Below, piece after piece: positions 25,481 through 36,957 of a DNA stretch of 64,000 nt (position 1 is its first letter; each line of letters starts with the position of its first letter). The DNA lies in the NCBI GenBank assembly GCA_031308135.1, contig JAHLJT010009419.1, positions 31,896,869 through 31,960,868 on the forward strand, in the 5' to 3' direction. The notes beneath the pieces were generated by a model. The model was not told the origin of the DNA. It saw nothing but the letters and a program-made list of their open reading frames with translations, and searched no databases. The stretch is from Acheta domesticus. Taxonomy: Eukaryota; Arthropoda; Insecta; Orthoptera; Gryllidae. The translations under genes were made by a program, and so were the position numbers.

Positions 25481-26403
25481 AACGGTAGATTGGTACTGAC
25501 TTTTAAGAGTAATTTCACCCCGAACGCATGGAATGTCCGCAAAATGACATTTTAGGAAGTAAAATTTTCTAAATACAACAATATTTACAATATGTAAAAT
25601 CGTAAATATCGTTATCAGCCAATCAAATCAATAAACGATGAGAATATATAATTTTCTAAATGTACAGTCAGTTGAATAATATTTATGATAAATTTTACTG
25701 ACCTGCACGAAAGCATTATATTACAAATTTGTACTTTGCAAAACGCAAAATTACGTTTCTCTCCAAATTTTATTTATATGGTTTGTTAAGTTCCGGCAAA
25801 GTTTCTACCGCAATCTTGATGGTTTCGTTTCTATTCAATTTTCCCGAACATTTCCCCAGATTTATCTTTTTTCTTCTGTCCTGCATATAAGCAGAACATT
25901 TCATTCTTTGAGGGAAAAACTCCCCAGAACTAGTAACACTAAGAGCACATGGGGTGACTAGGGGCGAATTATCCAAAGTCCCCATGAGATAAACTGGGAA
26001 ATTGCCTTCAGGCGGCCGATTTATTTATTATCTTTTAAATTATAAAAATATTTAAATAAATTATGGAAATAAACAATATTATTTTTGTGTTATTATATTA
26101 CCCAGCTTTAAAGTTATAAATTTTATATCATAAAACTGATATTTTAATATGAAATAACCCCATACTTTTCCCTCTTGTCAAGATCAGCAAATCTACGGCT
26201 GTCATTCGCTTCGGGAATTATCCTCAGCAAGCCGTCTAGCGCATAGCGCAGCTGAAATTTCCACCAATATTACCAACGTCAATCACGAGAGAAGTCCTCA
26301 TTTCGCCTTCAAAAATGTGTCAACCCGCCATTCAACGTAGAACCTGCATAAATTTATTTTTCGCGCTTCGTTTGGTCGACAGTGCGAAAACTCCACAGCA
26401 GAA
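25481..26403. other. AT-rich stretch
   Basis: No gene recognised. Short frames near 25770 and 26298 show no domain. Confidence 0.5.
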
Positions 26404-26781
26404 ATGGAGAATAACGTTATCGAAGCAAACGCATCGATGTACGTCATTGTTGAAAGGGAGTTACGAAGGGTCGATGCGAGCAAATGTCAGCATTGCACCC
26501 TTTCACAAAATTCAAACTTTGGAGCAATCCCAAAAAATATTCGCGTCAAGCTTTCCTGCAATACTGAGGGAAAAAGCGAATGTGTGAAGAATTATAAACT
26601 ATTCAAAGTTAACGAGATACTTTTCGAAATACTAAAAAAACGACGTGTTGCGAAAGTATTTAGTAGTAAACGACAGAATTGGATTTGCTCCAGAGGTGAG
26701 TTTCTAAGTCGCTACAATTATTGGATGTTGCATAAATTTGAATTTAGTTTCTTTAAATACTTAGTTTATGCACAAAAATAG
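26404..26781 (+). other. Unrecognised 125-codon open frame
   Basis: This is one of the few longer frames in DNA of ordinary composition. It holds a few cysteines (KCQHC, LSCNTEGKSEC, WICSRGEF) and no family I recognise. A good splice donor, CCAGAGGTGAGTTTC, lies at about 26689-26703, so the 5' part could be an exon ending there. No acceptor or continuation was found. Chance is the likelier explanation. Confidence 0.15.
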
Positions 26782-27949
26782 CATATTTAAAAATAATATA
26801 TTTTCATATGAATATTTATAAATAACATTTCAACATGTTGCTATCAAACAGTTAACCGCACGGCTGAACAACTAAGAACATACCTTGGACTTTTTTCTTG
26901 AAAATGTCGCTTACTTTTACCCCTACTAATATTTCATCAACGTAATTAGATTAGTATTAATCCTGGAATTTCTATAGGAGCGAGGAGTGGTCAGCACGGA
27001 GGAGCAGCAGGACTGTGGGGTGAGGGGGCTGCGAGGAGTGCGACGGTGGAGAGACCACATGGAGTTTGGTTTGGAGAGTTGAGCAGACACGATCAGTTTG
27101 CGTGCCATGTCGGTTTGGGTGAATAAGTTATTTGAGAGAGTTAAAGGTGGTACGGAAATGAGATGTGGGCGCTGGATGGCACTTCTCTCTGTCTTCTCCA
27201 AGGGACGTGGCGGGGACAGATGCTCTAGTGGTGCCACTAAGGAGAAGGATGTAAATGATAAGTGGATACGAGAAAGTTTTGAAAGAAAGGCCTTAATCAA
27301 ACATTGAAGTATAGGGGTGGGGTGTGTGCTTGTAAATGTAAAGGATAGAATTGACAGAAAGGTGGGGAAAATGTTGGTGCTCCAGACTTACTGGGACAGA
27401 AATCTGGACAAAAAACGTTGTATTTTCCATTTTCTTGATATTGCACTAAACTAAGATAATATAAACTTTTGCAGTGTTGCTCATGCCATGATTGTTTTGT
27501 GTTAAATGTATCTAATTGAATGTATTGGTTTATTTAGTGTAAATGTAATACTATTGTGTACGTTTTTTGTTGTTTTTTGCTTTTGCTGGTATTTTTAAGC
27601 AAGCTACGAGTACTCCCACAACGGAAGGTAGGAAGGAGGGAGGAAATAATTGCAGAATAGGCAGGGGATTAGTAAGTCGGGAAGGAAAGACAGGTTTAGT
27701 TGGGTGTGTGGGTGACAATTATCGGTACTGGATTTAGAACATCGATTAGAATCCTCGATGGTGGTGTCGGAGGTCGAAGGCTTCCGACGTGACTGTCGAT
27801 TACCCGTGGACGATTACCCGTACGGACGCGACTCCTCGGCTGGGTTTCTGTAAAAAAATAAACAACGACGCAAAGGTCTCATTTGCGGCGAAAACACGGG
27901 ACCGTCAGTTACTGAGTTCATTACAGTCCCGTATGTGAATGTGCATGTT
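26782..27949. other. Non-coding stretch
   Basis: A G-rich purine patch (GGAGGAGCAGCAGG, GGGGTGAGGGGGC) lies at 26980-27120. At 27765-27787, GTCGGAGG and CTTCCGAC form an imperfect inverted repeat, and CGATTACCCGT occurs twice near 27796 and 27809. No gene recognised. Confidence 0.45.
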
Positions 27950-28405
27950 TTTTATCATCGGGAGGTGGCGGTAATCTTCCCTCGCTAAATGGCGCGATCC
28001 GGCGCCGACCTACCGTCGACTAGTAGGTTTTCCCCAACCAGGTATTTCCCACCAGCAGGTATCTCCCATCGACCCATTCGGGACAAGCTCTAAGCCCCCG
28101 AATGGTCTTCCGGCATCTGTGATAGTGTAGTGCAAGTTAGTGTGTAAGGGGTGAGGGTAGGACAAGGAAGAGGAAGGAGAGATCGCGCGCGGTCCGTGGC
28201 CCATTTGTTAGGGTACTGCTCCGGCATTCGTCTGGTGTTGATCGGAGAAACCACGGAAAATTACCGATCAGAGGCAGCCGGCCGCTAGAATTCTCCTCTA
28301 GACAGCGACTTAACTCGACTTAGCCGAAAAGCTAGTGACGAAAATCCTGCCAACGTCGGCACTCGAACCTAGGATCCCTTGGTCAGAGGCTCTGCAGTGA
28401 CATCA
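27950..28405 (-). mobile_element. SINE family A, copy 5 (best preserved)
   Basis: Reverse-oriented, full length, about 455 bases, and the clearest copy. On the minus strand the head reads ACTGCAGAGCCTCTGACC then CCTAGGTTCGAGTGCCGACG (B box). Then come GAGAATTCTAGCGGCCGGCT, TTTTCCGTGGTTTCTCCGA, a pyrimidine-rich middle, CACTACACTATCACAGATGC and AGGTCGGCGCCGGATCGCGC, and it ends in a short A-rich tail. A CCTCTGACC segment before the B box resembles part of a tRNA anticodon arm. Confidence 0.85.
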
Positions 28406-29085
28406 GTTAATGTAGTGAGCGACCTCTGTCGGTTTTCCGTTATGGTGTTCAGAGTATAATTCATGTTGTTTTTGTGAGTGAGTGTGGGTCAAAGCAATAA
28501 GAAGACCGCTGTCATGTCTGACCTGTTGACCAAGCAAGCTGTGTAAAGGAATGTAAACGGACTTGTACTAAGGTAATGCAAGTTTTTATGTAAATGCGTG
28601 ATTATAGAAAAAATACCAAGTAAATTCATGGCAAATGTACTTGTTTCTACAAAATTAATAAAAAAAAGTTATGTAAATATTTGATTAAAGAGTTGTTTTT
28701 ACTTTATCATGTCTTCATTGAAATATTAAAGAGACAATGTGTTCACGTTGCTACAATTAGTAGTAAATACTGCTGAAACGATTAAGTTCCTAGTGAAACT
28801 CTTTGCTGGCTTTTCATTTGAAATTATTTATCATTCTGCAGAATATTCAACGCCCGCAATTACTGCACTCTTGATCACGTATGGACGAAAACTCTCAACT
28901 CGCTTAACATAGATTTTGTTTTCGAATCGCAGATATCAGTCGGACAAAATAGGTAAACATTAATAAATATTACAATAGTAATAAATCAGAGTAACGCGTA
29001 AGTGAATATTTAATGAAGCTTCTTGTTACATCGGAATAAATTCACTAAGAAAATATGATATTGTCGTAAATAAAATAATCGAAAC
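28406..29085. other. AT-rich stretch
   Basis: No gene or repeat recognised. Confidence 0.5.
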
Positions 29086-29420
29086 ACGAGTATGTCCTGA
29101 AAACTCGCGGACGGACGCCGGCGGGGCGAAGGGGTGGTCGAAGCGCCTGGAAGGGAGGAAGGGGGAGGGGGCGAGCGCGGCGGAGCGGGACGCTGCGGGT
29201 CGAGCGGTTGCAGAGCCCGCTCGCGCCACAATAGCCCGGCCAGGGGGAGGTAATGGCACCATTAGCGCCCTCTTGATAATGATGATGACGCCGATGACGG
29301 CGGAGGATGCGATGATCGCTAAAGCCTTCCCTCCCTCCCTCGGCGCTTCGCATCCGCTGGCGAGGTTGCACCCGAGGCGCCGCAGGGGCACACGCCGCCG
29401 GCACTCCGTCCCAGGAAAGC
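29086..29420. promoter_or_regulatory. GC-rich block with TAATGG dyad
   Basis: A CpG-rich block whose centre (29240-29330) is ordinary, non-repetitive DNA. It holds TAATGG-CA-CCATTA (29251-29264), a perfect dyad of homeodomain-type cores, followed by TTGATAATGATGATGACG. Overlapping frames (73-139 codons) on the minus strand are unrecognised. It is a plausible developmental enhancer; this is inference. Confidence 0.4.
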
Positions 29421-30500
29421 TTTCCCTTTTGTAGGTTATGACCTCTGTCGAGTTCCTCTTGCACTCAGGAAATTAATTCGAAGAATATGCTAAGCGGTGG
29501 GTGTCAATATTTCAGTGCAACTAATGGAAATTCCCAGATGGCTTTTGATACAGGAGACAAAGTACGTAAACATTCAACAGATCCCCCAAATAAGAGCATG
29601 ATATTTTCAAGAAGAGAAAGAGAAATGTTGAAATCTAATATCTGCACATAAAATGCCTATTGGCGGGATACGTGAACTTTGATTGTGCGAACACATCTCA
29701 AGAATATTCAGGTCGCACGTTCAAAAGTAACTTTAGTATTTATAAAAAGAAACATATGTATTCTAGTTTACTATCCAGCGATGAAAATTACTTGATCGGT
29801 AAGTAAAAATTTCGATAAAGGTTATCGTCAAAAACAAATTCCGTTGTTGTTAATTATGACAAATTATTAGTAATATACTAGAACACAAATGATGTTAGAA
29901 AACGAAGTAACTACGAGTATGTTATAAATGACATTTCTAATTATGAATTTTCTTAAATTTCTGCAAAAATTACTTGTTATGATGTACAGGAGTCCAACCA
30001 GAAATTCTAGAGATATTCTGTATATTAACATATAAAAAATCCAAGGGCATTGTTTGTGCTTTGGAGTGTTTGTAAATGTATGTTTTGCAGAAAAACGTGC
30101 ATTTTGGAAAAAAATGACACACTCTTGAATCGAAATAAAGAGCGTCAAAACATTGTTAGGAAGTCAAAAGCAGAGCGAAAGCAAGATATACGTATGTCGC
30201 ATTACACAACATTTCGTTTATGATATTTAAAACGGTGTAACAATTGATTGCTTGACCTGCTTTAAAAAAAGTCAAATAATAGAAAGGTACAACGTTCCTA
30301 CATTAACAGTAAACTCACCGTCCAACTACTGGGAGAAACCTAATTCATTTGCGCTTCATTTTCACAACAACCGCCTATATTTATCGGGGTAGCCTATTTT
30401 TCCGAAGGGAATAATAACATTCTCTGCATAATTCGAGTAAATCGATTCAGACAAGATGTGAGTAAACAAATGTTCCGCTCGCGCAGTATATAATTATTTA
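29421..30500. other. AT-rich stretch
   Basis: No gene recognised. Confidence 0.5.
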
Positions 30501-31400
30501 TCCACCATCACCACACCAGCCGCGGCGGCGGCGGCCGCGGAGGCGGGGAAAACACCATGCGTGAAGCACTTCAAACACGACGCAGCGTTTACACAACAAA
30601 GCGCATCTCTCCGCAGCAAAAACAACATTTCGTTCATCCGCTTAGTTAATTAATGAAGTCGATAAAATGCCCGCGCGACCGAACGCCAGCGATGGCTTCT
30701 GGGAAACCGAGAGGGAGAGAGAGAGAGAACGAGGGGATGAGAGAGGAGGAAGGAAGGGGAGGAAGGAAAAGGGAGGAGGGTGGGAGAAGAGGGAACGACT
30801 GGTTTGAGAGAGTGGTGGGGATGGAGAAAAGGGAGGGAGAGATTATGGGGAGTGGATGTGGAGGGGAGGGAGAGGGAAATATGAAGGGAGTGGGAGGAAA
30901 CAGTGAGGGGGAGGGGGTGGAGAGGAGTGAGGAAGGGAGGGTGGAGAAGGGAGCACGCGAGCGGAACAAAGCTAACCGAGGCAGGGTCTTTTGGGGGCAC
31001 TGCGTTGCTCGGGGGCGGCGGCAGCGTGCCGCGGCGGGTGGCGGCAGACAGTGGCGGGCGGAGGCGGGAGGTGGCGGGCGATGGCGGGCGATGGCAAGCG
31101 GTTGCGGGGGGCCATTGGGGGGGGGTCGTTGGGGGAGAGCGATGACGGGGGGTGATGGCGGGAGGTGATGACGGGTGATGGTGGGCGGTTGCGGGGGGCG
31201 ATGGCGGGGGGCGATGGCGGGCGGTGGTGGGTAGCGGTGGCGGGCCGGGCGGCGACGGGTGTGGTAGGTGGCGCCGGGTGGCGCCGGGCAGTGCAACACA
31301 CAATACCCCGGCCGCGGCAGCATCTGCCCGCTGCCAACACAAGCCGCTGCAACCGCCACCGCCACCGCCACCGCCGCCGCCGCCGCGGCGGCCTCTGGTA
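30501..31400. promoter_or_regulatory. GA- and GGCGGG-rich CpG island
   Basis: Three parts are visible: a CCGCGGCGGCGGCGGCCGCGG core near 30520-30541; a GA-rich stretch (GAGAGAGAGAGA at about 30711-30730, continuing purine-rich to 30960); and a G-rich degenerate repeat of GGCGGGCGATGG-type words (31010-31290) that ends in a CCGCCA/CCGCCG run (31345-31390). GAGA, GCCAT (31111) and GGCGGG words occur together. Frames up to 241 codons on both strands are proline- or glycine-rich by composition. Confidence 0.45.
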
Positions 31401-32095
31401 ACTGTAATTAAATCCGGGCTCTATCGCGAATTGGAGGTATCAGTCGCAGAAAACCGATATCCAATATCGCGGAATCAATATACAAAACGCGCGACGAAGG
31501 TAAAAGCGCGCCGACGAGTAGAAACCGTTACGGCGAAACCTACATGTGAATTATCCCCGCCCCCTGCCATTCCTGTTGAACTTTTACCAACATACGGGGG
31601 TTACTGCAAAATTCACGGCAAAATTTAGGTCAGGCAAAAAATAAGCATAACTCTGTAATAAGAAAACGCACTTACAAGAGAATGTCACTTATAAGAGTAT
31701 GGGCTGCGAAGTGAGGAGGGCTAGGAAGGTAGAGGCCGTGTGGACCTGAAAAAGCTGGAAAAAGAATTGCGAAGGAACCGGCGAAAAGATCAGATGAGTC
31801 GCGCAGAGCGTGCAGAACTGTTTAATAGATATTTGTAATAAAGAAATTGCCGGAAATATGCATGTAATCAACTAGTTAGAGAAATAAATACACTTGTTAC
31901 GAACGTTGATGTTTCTTATTGCCACTCCCTGTACGTTGACCAAAGATGTATGTTTCAAAATGCCTTCGTAAAACTTTTCGAATTCGAATAAAATGTGACT
32001 TGGACATTGTACACTTTCAAATGTCTTCCTTGTCTCCTAGGAGGCCCTAGAGTGACAGATTTTTGACATTAGCAATAAAACTGGGACGAATTCAA
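31401..32095. other. Non-coding stretch
   Basis: No gene or repeat recognised. Confidence 0.45.
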
Positions 32096-32385
32096 CTACT
32101 CCGTAAAGGAGAATTCTAGCGGATGGCTGCTCTGATCGGTAGTTTTCCGTATTTCTTTGCAATAAAAACTATGTGAATGTCGGAGAAGCATAACAAACGG
32201 CGTACGAATCGTGCGCAATTTTCTCTCCATTAGTGACCCTTCCTCTCCCGTTACACACACATTCATTTACAGCCACCACACTATTTGGTATGTCGTGAGA
32301 CTAGTCGGAAGCTTAGAGCCCCTCCTAGACTGTAGCGGTGCCGCGCTGCGCTGGGGGACCTACTTGAGAAGCGAAACACGCAAAT
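32096..32385 (+). mobile_element. SINE family A, copy 6, 5' truncated
   Basis: It begins inside the family core (GAGAATTCTAGCGG), lacks the tRNA-like head, and continues through TGATCGGTAGTTTTCCGT and CAGCCACCACACTATTTGG. 5' truncation is usual for elements made by target-primed reverse transcription. Confidence 0.7.
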
Positions 32386-32760
32386 CGACGTAAGACCTCA
32401 CGTTAAAGGGAAAGAGAAACAACGCCATCCCTTTCCAGGGATATAACACGCACTGCACTTCGGGACTATGCCCGTAGACAACGACGCTCACTGAAACACT
32501 AAATTCTCACTCAATCACTCTTGCTTGACTCGCATTATCGTGGAAGAAAGTTGCTACACTGTAGCTTTCTAATATAAATCGTCTCAATTTCTGTGGCTGT
32601 ACGATGAAAATAGCTCAGGTAGGCCAAATAAACTAGCTAGGATAATGGGAATACAGCAAGCTCTCCACATGTCTCCCTCACCCTGGGGGTGTGGATAATA
32701 AATTAAAACAGATCCCAGCCCTGGAAACACCACTAGCTACCAATAGTCAGATTAATACGA
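32386..32760. other. Non-coding stretch
   Basis: Nothing recognised. Confidence 0.45.
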
Positions 32761-32853
32761 CCTACAATGTCAAATACATACATGCAAACATACAAACAAG
32801 AATGTATATTCGAGTACGTACAGACGTACATACAAGTAAATACATATTTTCGA

Positions 32854-32920
<67 letters not shown>
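32761..32920. repeat. TACA-rich, (TG)n and (TA)n microsatellites
   Basis: Degenerate ATACAAACA and TACATACA words lead into (TG)n at about 32853-32868 and an uninterrupted (TA)n to 32920, where the MITE begins. Confidence 0.9.
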
Positions 32921-32923
<3 letters not shown>

Positions 32924-33276
32924 GGTGTCCGGGGAGGAAACGTCGAAACTTCGAAAATAAACTCTTAAGACACTTCTAAGCATATTTTTTTCGGGCATAT
33001 TTCATTCGACTGCTTTTATATTTCTCGCTTAATTTTTCTGTCTGAGCAAATATATTCATTCCTTTTGTAAATAATAAACAATCTACATGATTTGGGAATG
33101 TTTCTATGCTTCCGTAATGCACTTTTTGCCTAAAAATCATTTTTTCAAACCAACTTTTAGTACTAATAGCGGCTGAACCATTCGTAATATCCCCGTAGTT
33201 TACGAGAGAAAATACGTTTAGAATTGTCTTAAGAGCTTATTTTCGATGTTTTTTCCTTTCCTTCCCGGACACCCTG
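32921..33276. mobile_element. MITE with ~55-bp terminal inverted repeats and TA flanks
   Basis: The left end GGGTGTCCGGGGAGGAAACG, then TTCGAAAATAAACTCTTAAG, mirrors the right end read in reverse: CAGGGTGTCCGGGAAGGAAA, then ATCGAAAATAAGCTCTTAAG. TA lies directly outside both ends, consistent with a Tc1/mariner-type TA target-site duplication, although the left flank is itself (TA)n. It is 356 bases long with no transposase frame, so it is a non-autonomous element sitting inside a microsatellite. Class assignment by ends and target site is fairly safe; the family is unnamed. Confidence 0.85.
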
Positions 33277-33278
33277 TA

Positions 33279-33320
33279 TGTGTGTGTGTGTGTGTGTATA
33301 CACACACACACACACACACA
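33279..33320. repeat. Perfect palindromic microsatellite
   Basis: (TG)9, TATA, (CA)9 forms a perfect 40-base palindrome at 33279-33318, immediately right of the MITE target site. It can extrude as a cruciform. Confidence 0.95.
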
Positions 33321-33344
33321 AAGCTGTTGCCCTGACTTTTTCCG

Positions 33345-33675
33345 GTAACTCCGGGTTGCTTTTTCACCGCGAGGGGGCGGCGGGCGTTCATGAACACACT
33401 CCCGCGTGGGGGGGGGGGGAGGTGACGGAGTGCGCGCGTCCGCCGCGATGAACGTGCCCGTGCGTGCGGACAAGGGAGGGCGTGGCAGGCAGGCGCACGC
33501 CGCCGCGCCGTGCGCCCGGGAATTTACGGCCCCGCGTGACGGCGCGGGCGAGCTGCTTCTCGCGCGGGGCGGTGAGGCGCGGCGGGGGGGGGGGAGGGGC
33601 GCGGAATCAGCGCGAGGAAACCGCGCCCCGCGAGGGAAACGCCGCGCCGCCGCCGCGGGGGGACTAAAAGATCGC
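33345..33675. promoter_or_regulatory. CpG island
   Basis: Very CpG-dense, with G runs of ten (33408-33418) and eight or more near 33585. Frames on both strands overlap and are compositional. No promoter element can be fixed. Confidence 0.4.
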
Positions 33676-34421
33676 CAGGAATGTTCCGCTATGATTTAGA
33701 GAAGAGGGGGTACAATTCAATGATTAACCCTGCGCAGGAGTTTTCGTCGAGCAGTTCTTTCTCTCTCTTTTCCTATCTATCTACCTCTACCTCTCAATGT
33801 ATTCTGTGGCGTGTACTGATAATTCTATACGTCTAAGTTTTTTATTGGTTTTATTATCTATTAATAGTGATTTCTAATGAGTCAGAGGGTTATTGTTCTC
33901 GCTTCACTTTAATTCTTATTGCATTCCAAGTCTAAATATTTAAAACGAATTTAAAGGTATGACAACTTTTTGCCTGGCACATAAATTGAAGAATATTTTA
34001 CTACATTTTCAATGAGTAGACTATCTTCAGTATGTAGTCTGTTAAATTGCTCAAAACTAATTATTTTTTGATAATCACTAATTTCCCAGCTGCAAGCATC
34101 AATGTAACAGTCCCAGTCTGTTACATTGACAAAAGCATCAAGCAATAACCACTATTTGCCTGCAGCAACAAAAATGTTGTCGAACAAAACTACACAAAAG
34201 GGTTTTCCAAATATTGGCACGCACATTGCAATAAACTGAAAATTTTATCATAGATATTCTTCACTAACACCGCAATAACATAGTATAGTTTAGAGTGCAA
34301 CAGTTTGTTTTATATAATACCTACATTAATTATTTATTACATAAGAACATAAACAATATTATTTTTATATAATGCAACATGAAAATAGCAAATATTTAAT
34401 ACAATAGGGTTCTTATTCGCC
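33676..34421. other. AT-rich stretch
   Basis: No gene recognised. Confidence 0.5.
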
Positions 34422-34725
34422 TTGTCGGATGGCGCATTGGTTACCATGCTCGCTTTTCACGGCGAAATCCCGGTTTTGATTCCCGACCGGGGCAAAATAA
34501 TAACTGTGCACTTTCCTTACGTATTTCGAAGTATCCATTGCTATGTGACGATGAGAAAGACCCCCCCAGGTTATGAAGACCAGTATATACGGTGAAGGGA
34601 TTTCTTCGTGCTAACCACACGAACACCTTTTCCCATGGCCGAGAGGTTGGGTCACAGCTGTCAGCCAAGGAGCGTAGCGAACTGTCAAGCCAAAGGACAG
34701 GACAGGGCTCTTACAGGGAGCCTCG
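34422..34725 (+). mobile_element. Possible tRNA-derived SINE, family E
   Basis: The head reads GGATGGCGCATTGGTTACCA then TCGCTTTTCACGGCGA (an anticodon-arm-like TCGC/GCGA stem) and CCGGTTTTGATTCCCGACC (B-box-like). The order and spacing fit a tRNA-derived head. The tail includes AAGGAGCGTAGCGAA, also found in SINE C copy 1 (22317-22331). Only one copy is in this window, so the 3' limit is approximate. Confidence 0.5.
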
Positions 34726-35086
34726 CTCTCGCATGACGAACGCTGTGTCTTAAGAGGTGATGCACCAAATATGAGATTTCAGCATGTATGCGCAGTACGA
34801 GAACAGGCGGAATAACATAATGAAATAGTTTCGCTTTTAGTGAAATTCTAATACTTTTCATTGCTGTTGGATTTTCCTGTGTTCCTGCGTACGTTATAAA
34901 ACCACTGACACATCTCATATGGCCTCAGGCTACTTAATTTTGTCTCAATTTCTGCGCGCATATGAAAACAGTATTGTAATTACTGCAAAATAACAGTTTG
35001 CCATTTGAAAGGGTTTACAGTAACTTTTCACGGAGAGCACCAATTGAATTTACACTGACAGAGGAGTATTTTAGTTTTATTTTTTG
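34726..35086. other. Non-coding stretch
   Basis: Nothing recognised. Confidence 0.45.
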
Positions 35087-35118
35087 ATCTCACTTTCTAT
35101 GAACATAGAAAGTGAGAT
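35087..35118. repeat. Perfect 15-bp inverted repeat, 2-bp spacer
   Basis: ATCTCACTTTCTATG, AA, then its exact reverse complement CATAGAAAGTGAGAT. The symmetry is exact over 30 of 32 bases, in otherwise non-repetitive DNA. Confidence 0.95.
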
Positions 35119-36957
35119 GGCCGCATCGAGATGCTATGATATAGAGAGTCGATGATGACGACAGCTACGATGTAAACACACTACAACATGAACACACTAG
35201 GATATTGAAACACAAGCGGGCAACTACTAACGTGGGGCGGAGAGGAATCTATGAGGGTAATGTAACGAATCAACATGTCCAAGACTCTTAATATTATGAA
35301 GATGTTCGAGTGCACGGCCTACTTGAACTGAAGTTGTATGTTGGCATTGTCGGAATCCATGGTGATTGTCAAGACACCGTAGAGGAAAATCAACAACCAG
35401 AAGGAGAATGAACGACTTGCTGAACGGAGTGTGATATACGGTCTGGTGGACGATTGGCAAGTTTTATAGAACTGAAACGTTCAGTCATTAGTAAGGGATG
35501 AGTTATTTAATTGCCGACAATGAATGTATGTCTTGGAGGAGATGGATGCTTTGGGAAATATGAATGTTGTTTGGCGACTTGTGCACGTGAGCAAGAAGAC
35601 GTATATTGAGAATATGAACAGACTTTAAAGTTTTTTCTTTAGTTCTTTGTGTAAAGTTCTTCTTTTACTGATTTCCTACTGAGTATTATTTAACATTGTA
35701 AATGTTTTATTTCGATTTGAAATTTGAAAATATTTTAAATTTAATCAAACGGTAAATTATCTTATACAAATCTACGGCGTATGGCGTAGAATCATCGGAT
35801 CTAATATAAATAAATGAATATTTCTGTTTTTTAGTGAACTTAATTCATTAAATAAAAACAAATTAGAACCTTCACAATACATTGCTCTCCACGAGAGACC
35901 TGAGTTGAAAAGAGAAAGAGTTCTCGAAATCTTCCGATATGATTTAGGTAAGTGGTGGTTTTAATAAGCATCTCTTGCAATGCTCCTTTTTCGTGGCTCA
36001 TTCTCAAAGACTTTTGTGCTGATCGCAAAAATATGCATGTCATTTCTCTCAGTTTTAAAAATGTGAGTTTAACACTGATATGTATTTGTGATGGTTAGAG
36101 TCTGGAAGTTCAGGCATTTATTTACCTAAAATAGGCATGAAAAAAATTTATTCTGGCTAAAGAAGGCGTGCCAAAAGGTGAATAAACAAATAAATACCAC
36201 ATTTTAAAGAAATTATTGAAAAAAAATAATTAAAATGATTCACATTTTTATTCAAATTCTAAAATTTATATTAGCTCTAACGTGCAGGAAAAGATCTTTT
36301 CTTGGTAATCTCGATTCCAAATTAAGGCTATGAAGGCTACGAATTGGTTTTATTCATGATCTCTCTTCGAAATGAACTGTGCTCTTCCTTTGGGATCTTG
36401 AAATGGCATCACTGAAAACGGAATTTTATTTTTCGTTCTTCGCACTAGTGTAGTCGCCAGCATTGACAACGGTGTACTATATACAGCTGCCGTGAGAAGG
36501 ATCGGAGGCCATGCACTGAAGTAGAATGGGATTCCTCGTGAGCGGACAATGTAATCAATGAAAAAAATCAAAAGTCTTGACTTCCTTTTTCATTTAGATT
36601 TTGAACCCAACCCTCTGCTTCCACAGAAAGACAAAATACGACCGTACCTCCATGTTGTCCAGGCTTGCGAATATAGTACATACAACTTAATGGTGATCGG
36701 TGCCAGAAGAGAAAACTCAGAATAATAACGTAAAGGGCAGAAAAAGGCAAAAATGAGACAAAATGGAAAAAAGGCTTCAGAATCTAAAAAAGGCAAAAAA
36801 GGACAAATGAAAATCTACTAAAACAACTCCATAAGTACAATTCAGCGCTTCCTATTGTCAAAAGTCACGAAATAGTAACAATAACAAAAATGCATTTTGC
36901 CAAACTTCCGGGCTTAGTGATGGTCATATTGGAATTTGCAGTTTACCGCAGAGAGAT
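35119..36957. other. Non-coding stretch
   Basis: No recognisable gene. A donor-like TTTAGGTAAGTGG lies near 35942-35954 on the + strand. Around 36730-36820 the + strand is A-rich with repeated AAAAAAGGC words. Confidence 0.45.

Noticed and set aside
30646..31628. Proline- and glycine-rich frames up to 241 codons
   Set aside because: Compositional, in the GA/GGCGGG island; mutually overlapping on both strands.
35930..35960. Plus-strand TTTAGGTAAGTGG as a recursive splice site
   Set aside because: The donor is good, but the sequence before TAG (GATATGAT) is not pyrimidine-rich, so it is at best a cryptic donor.
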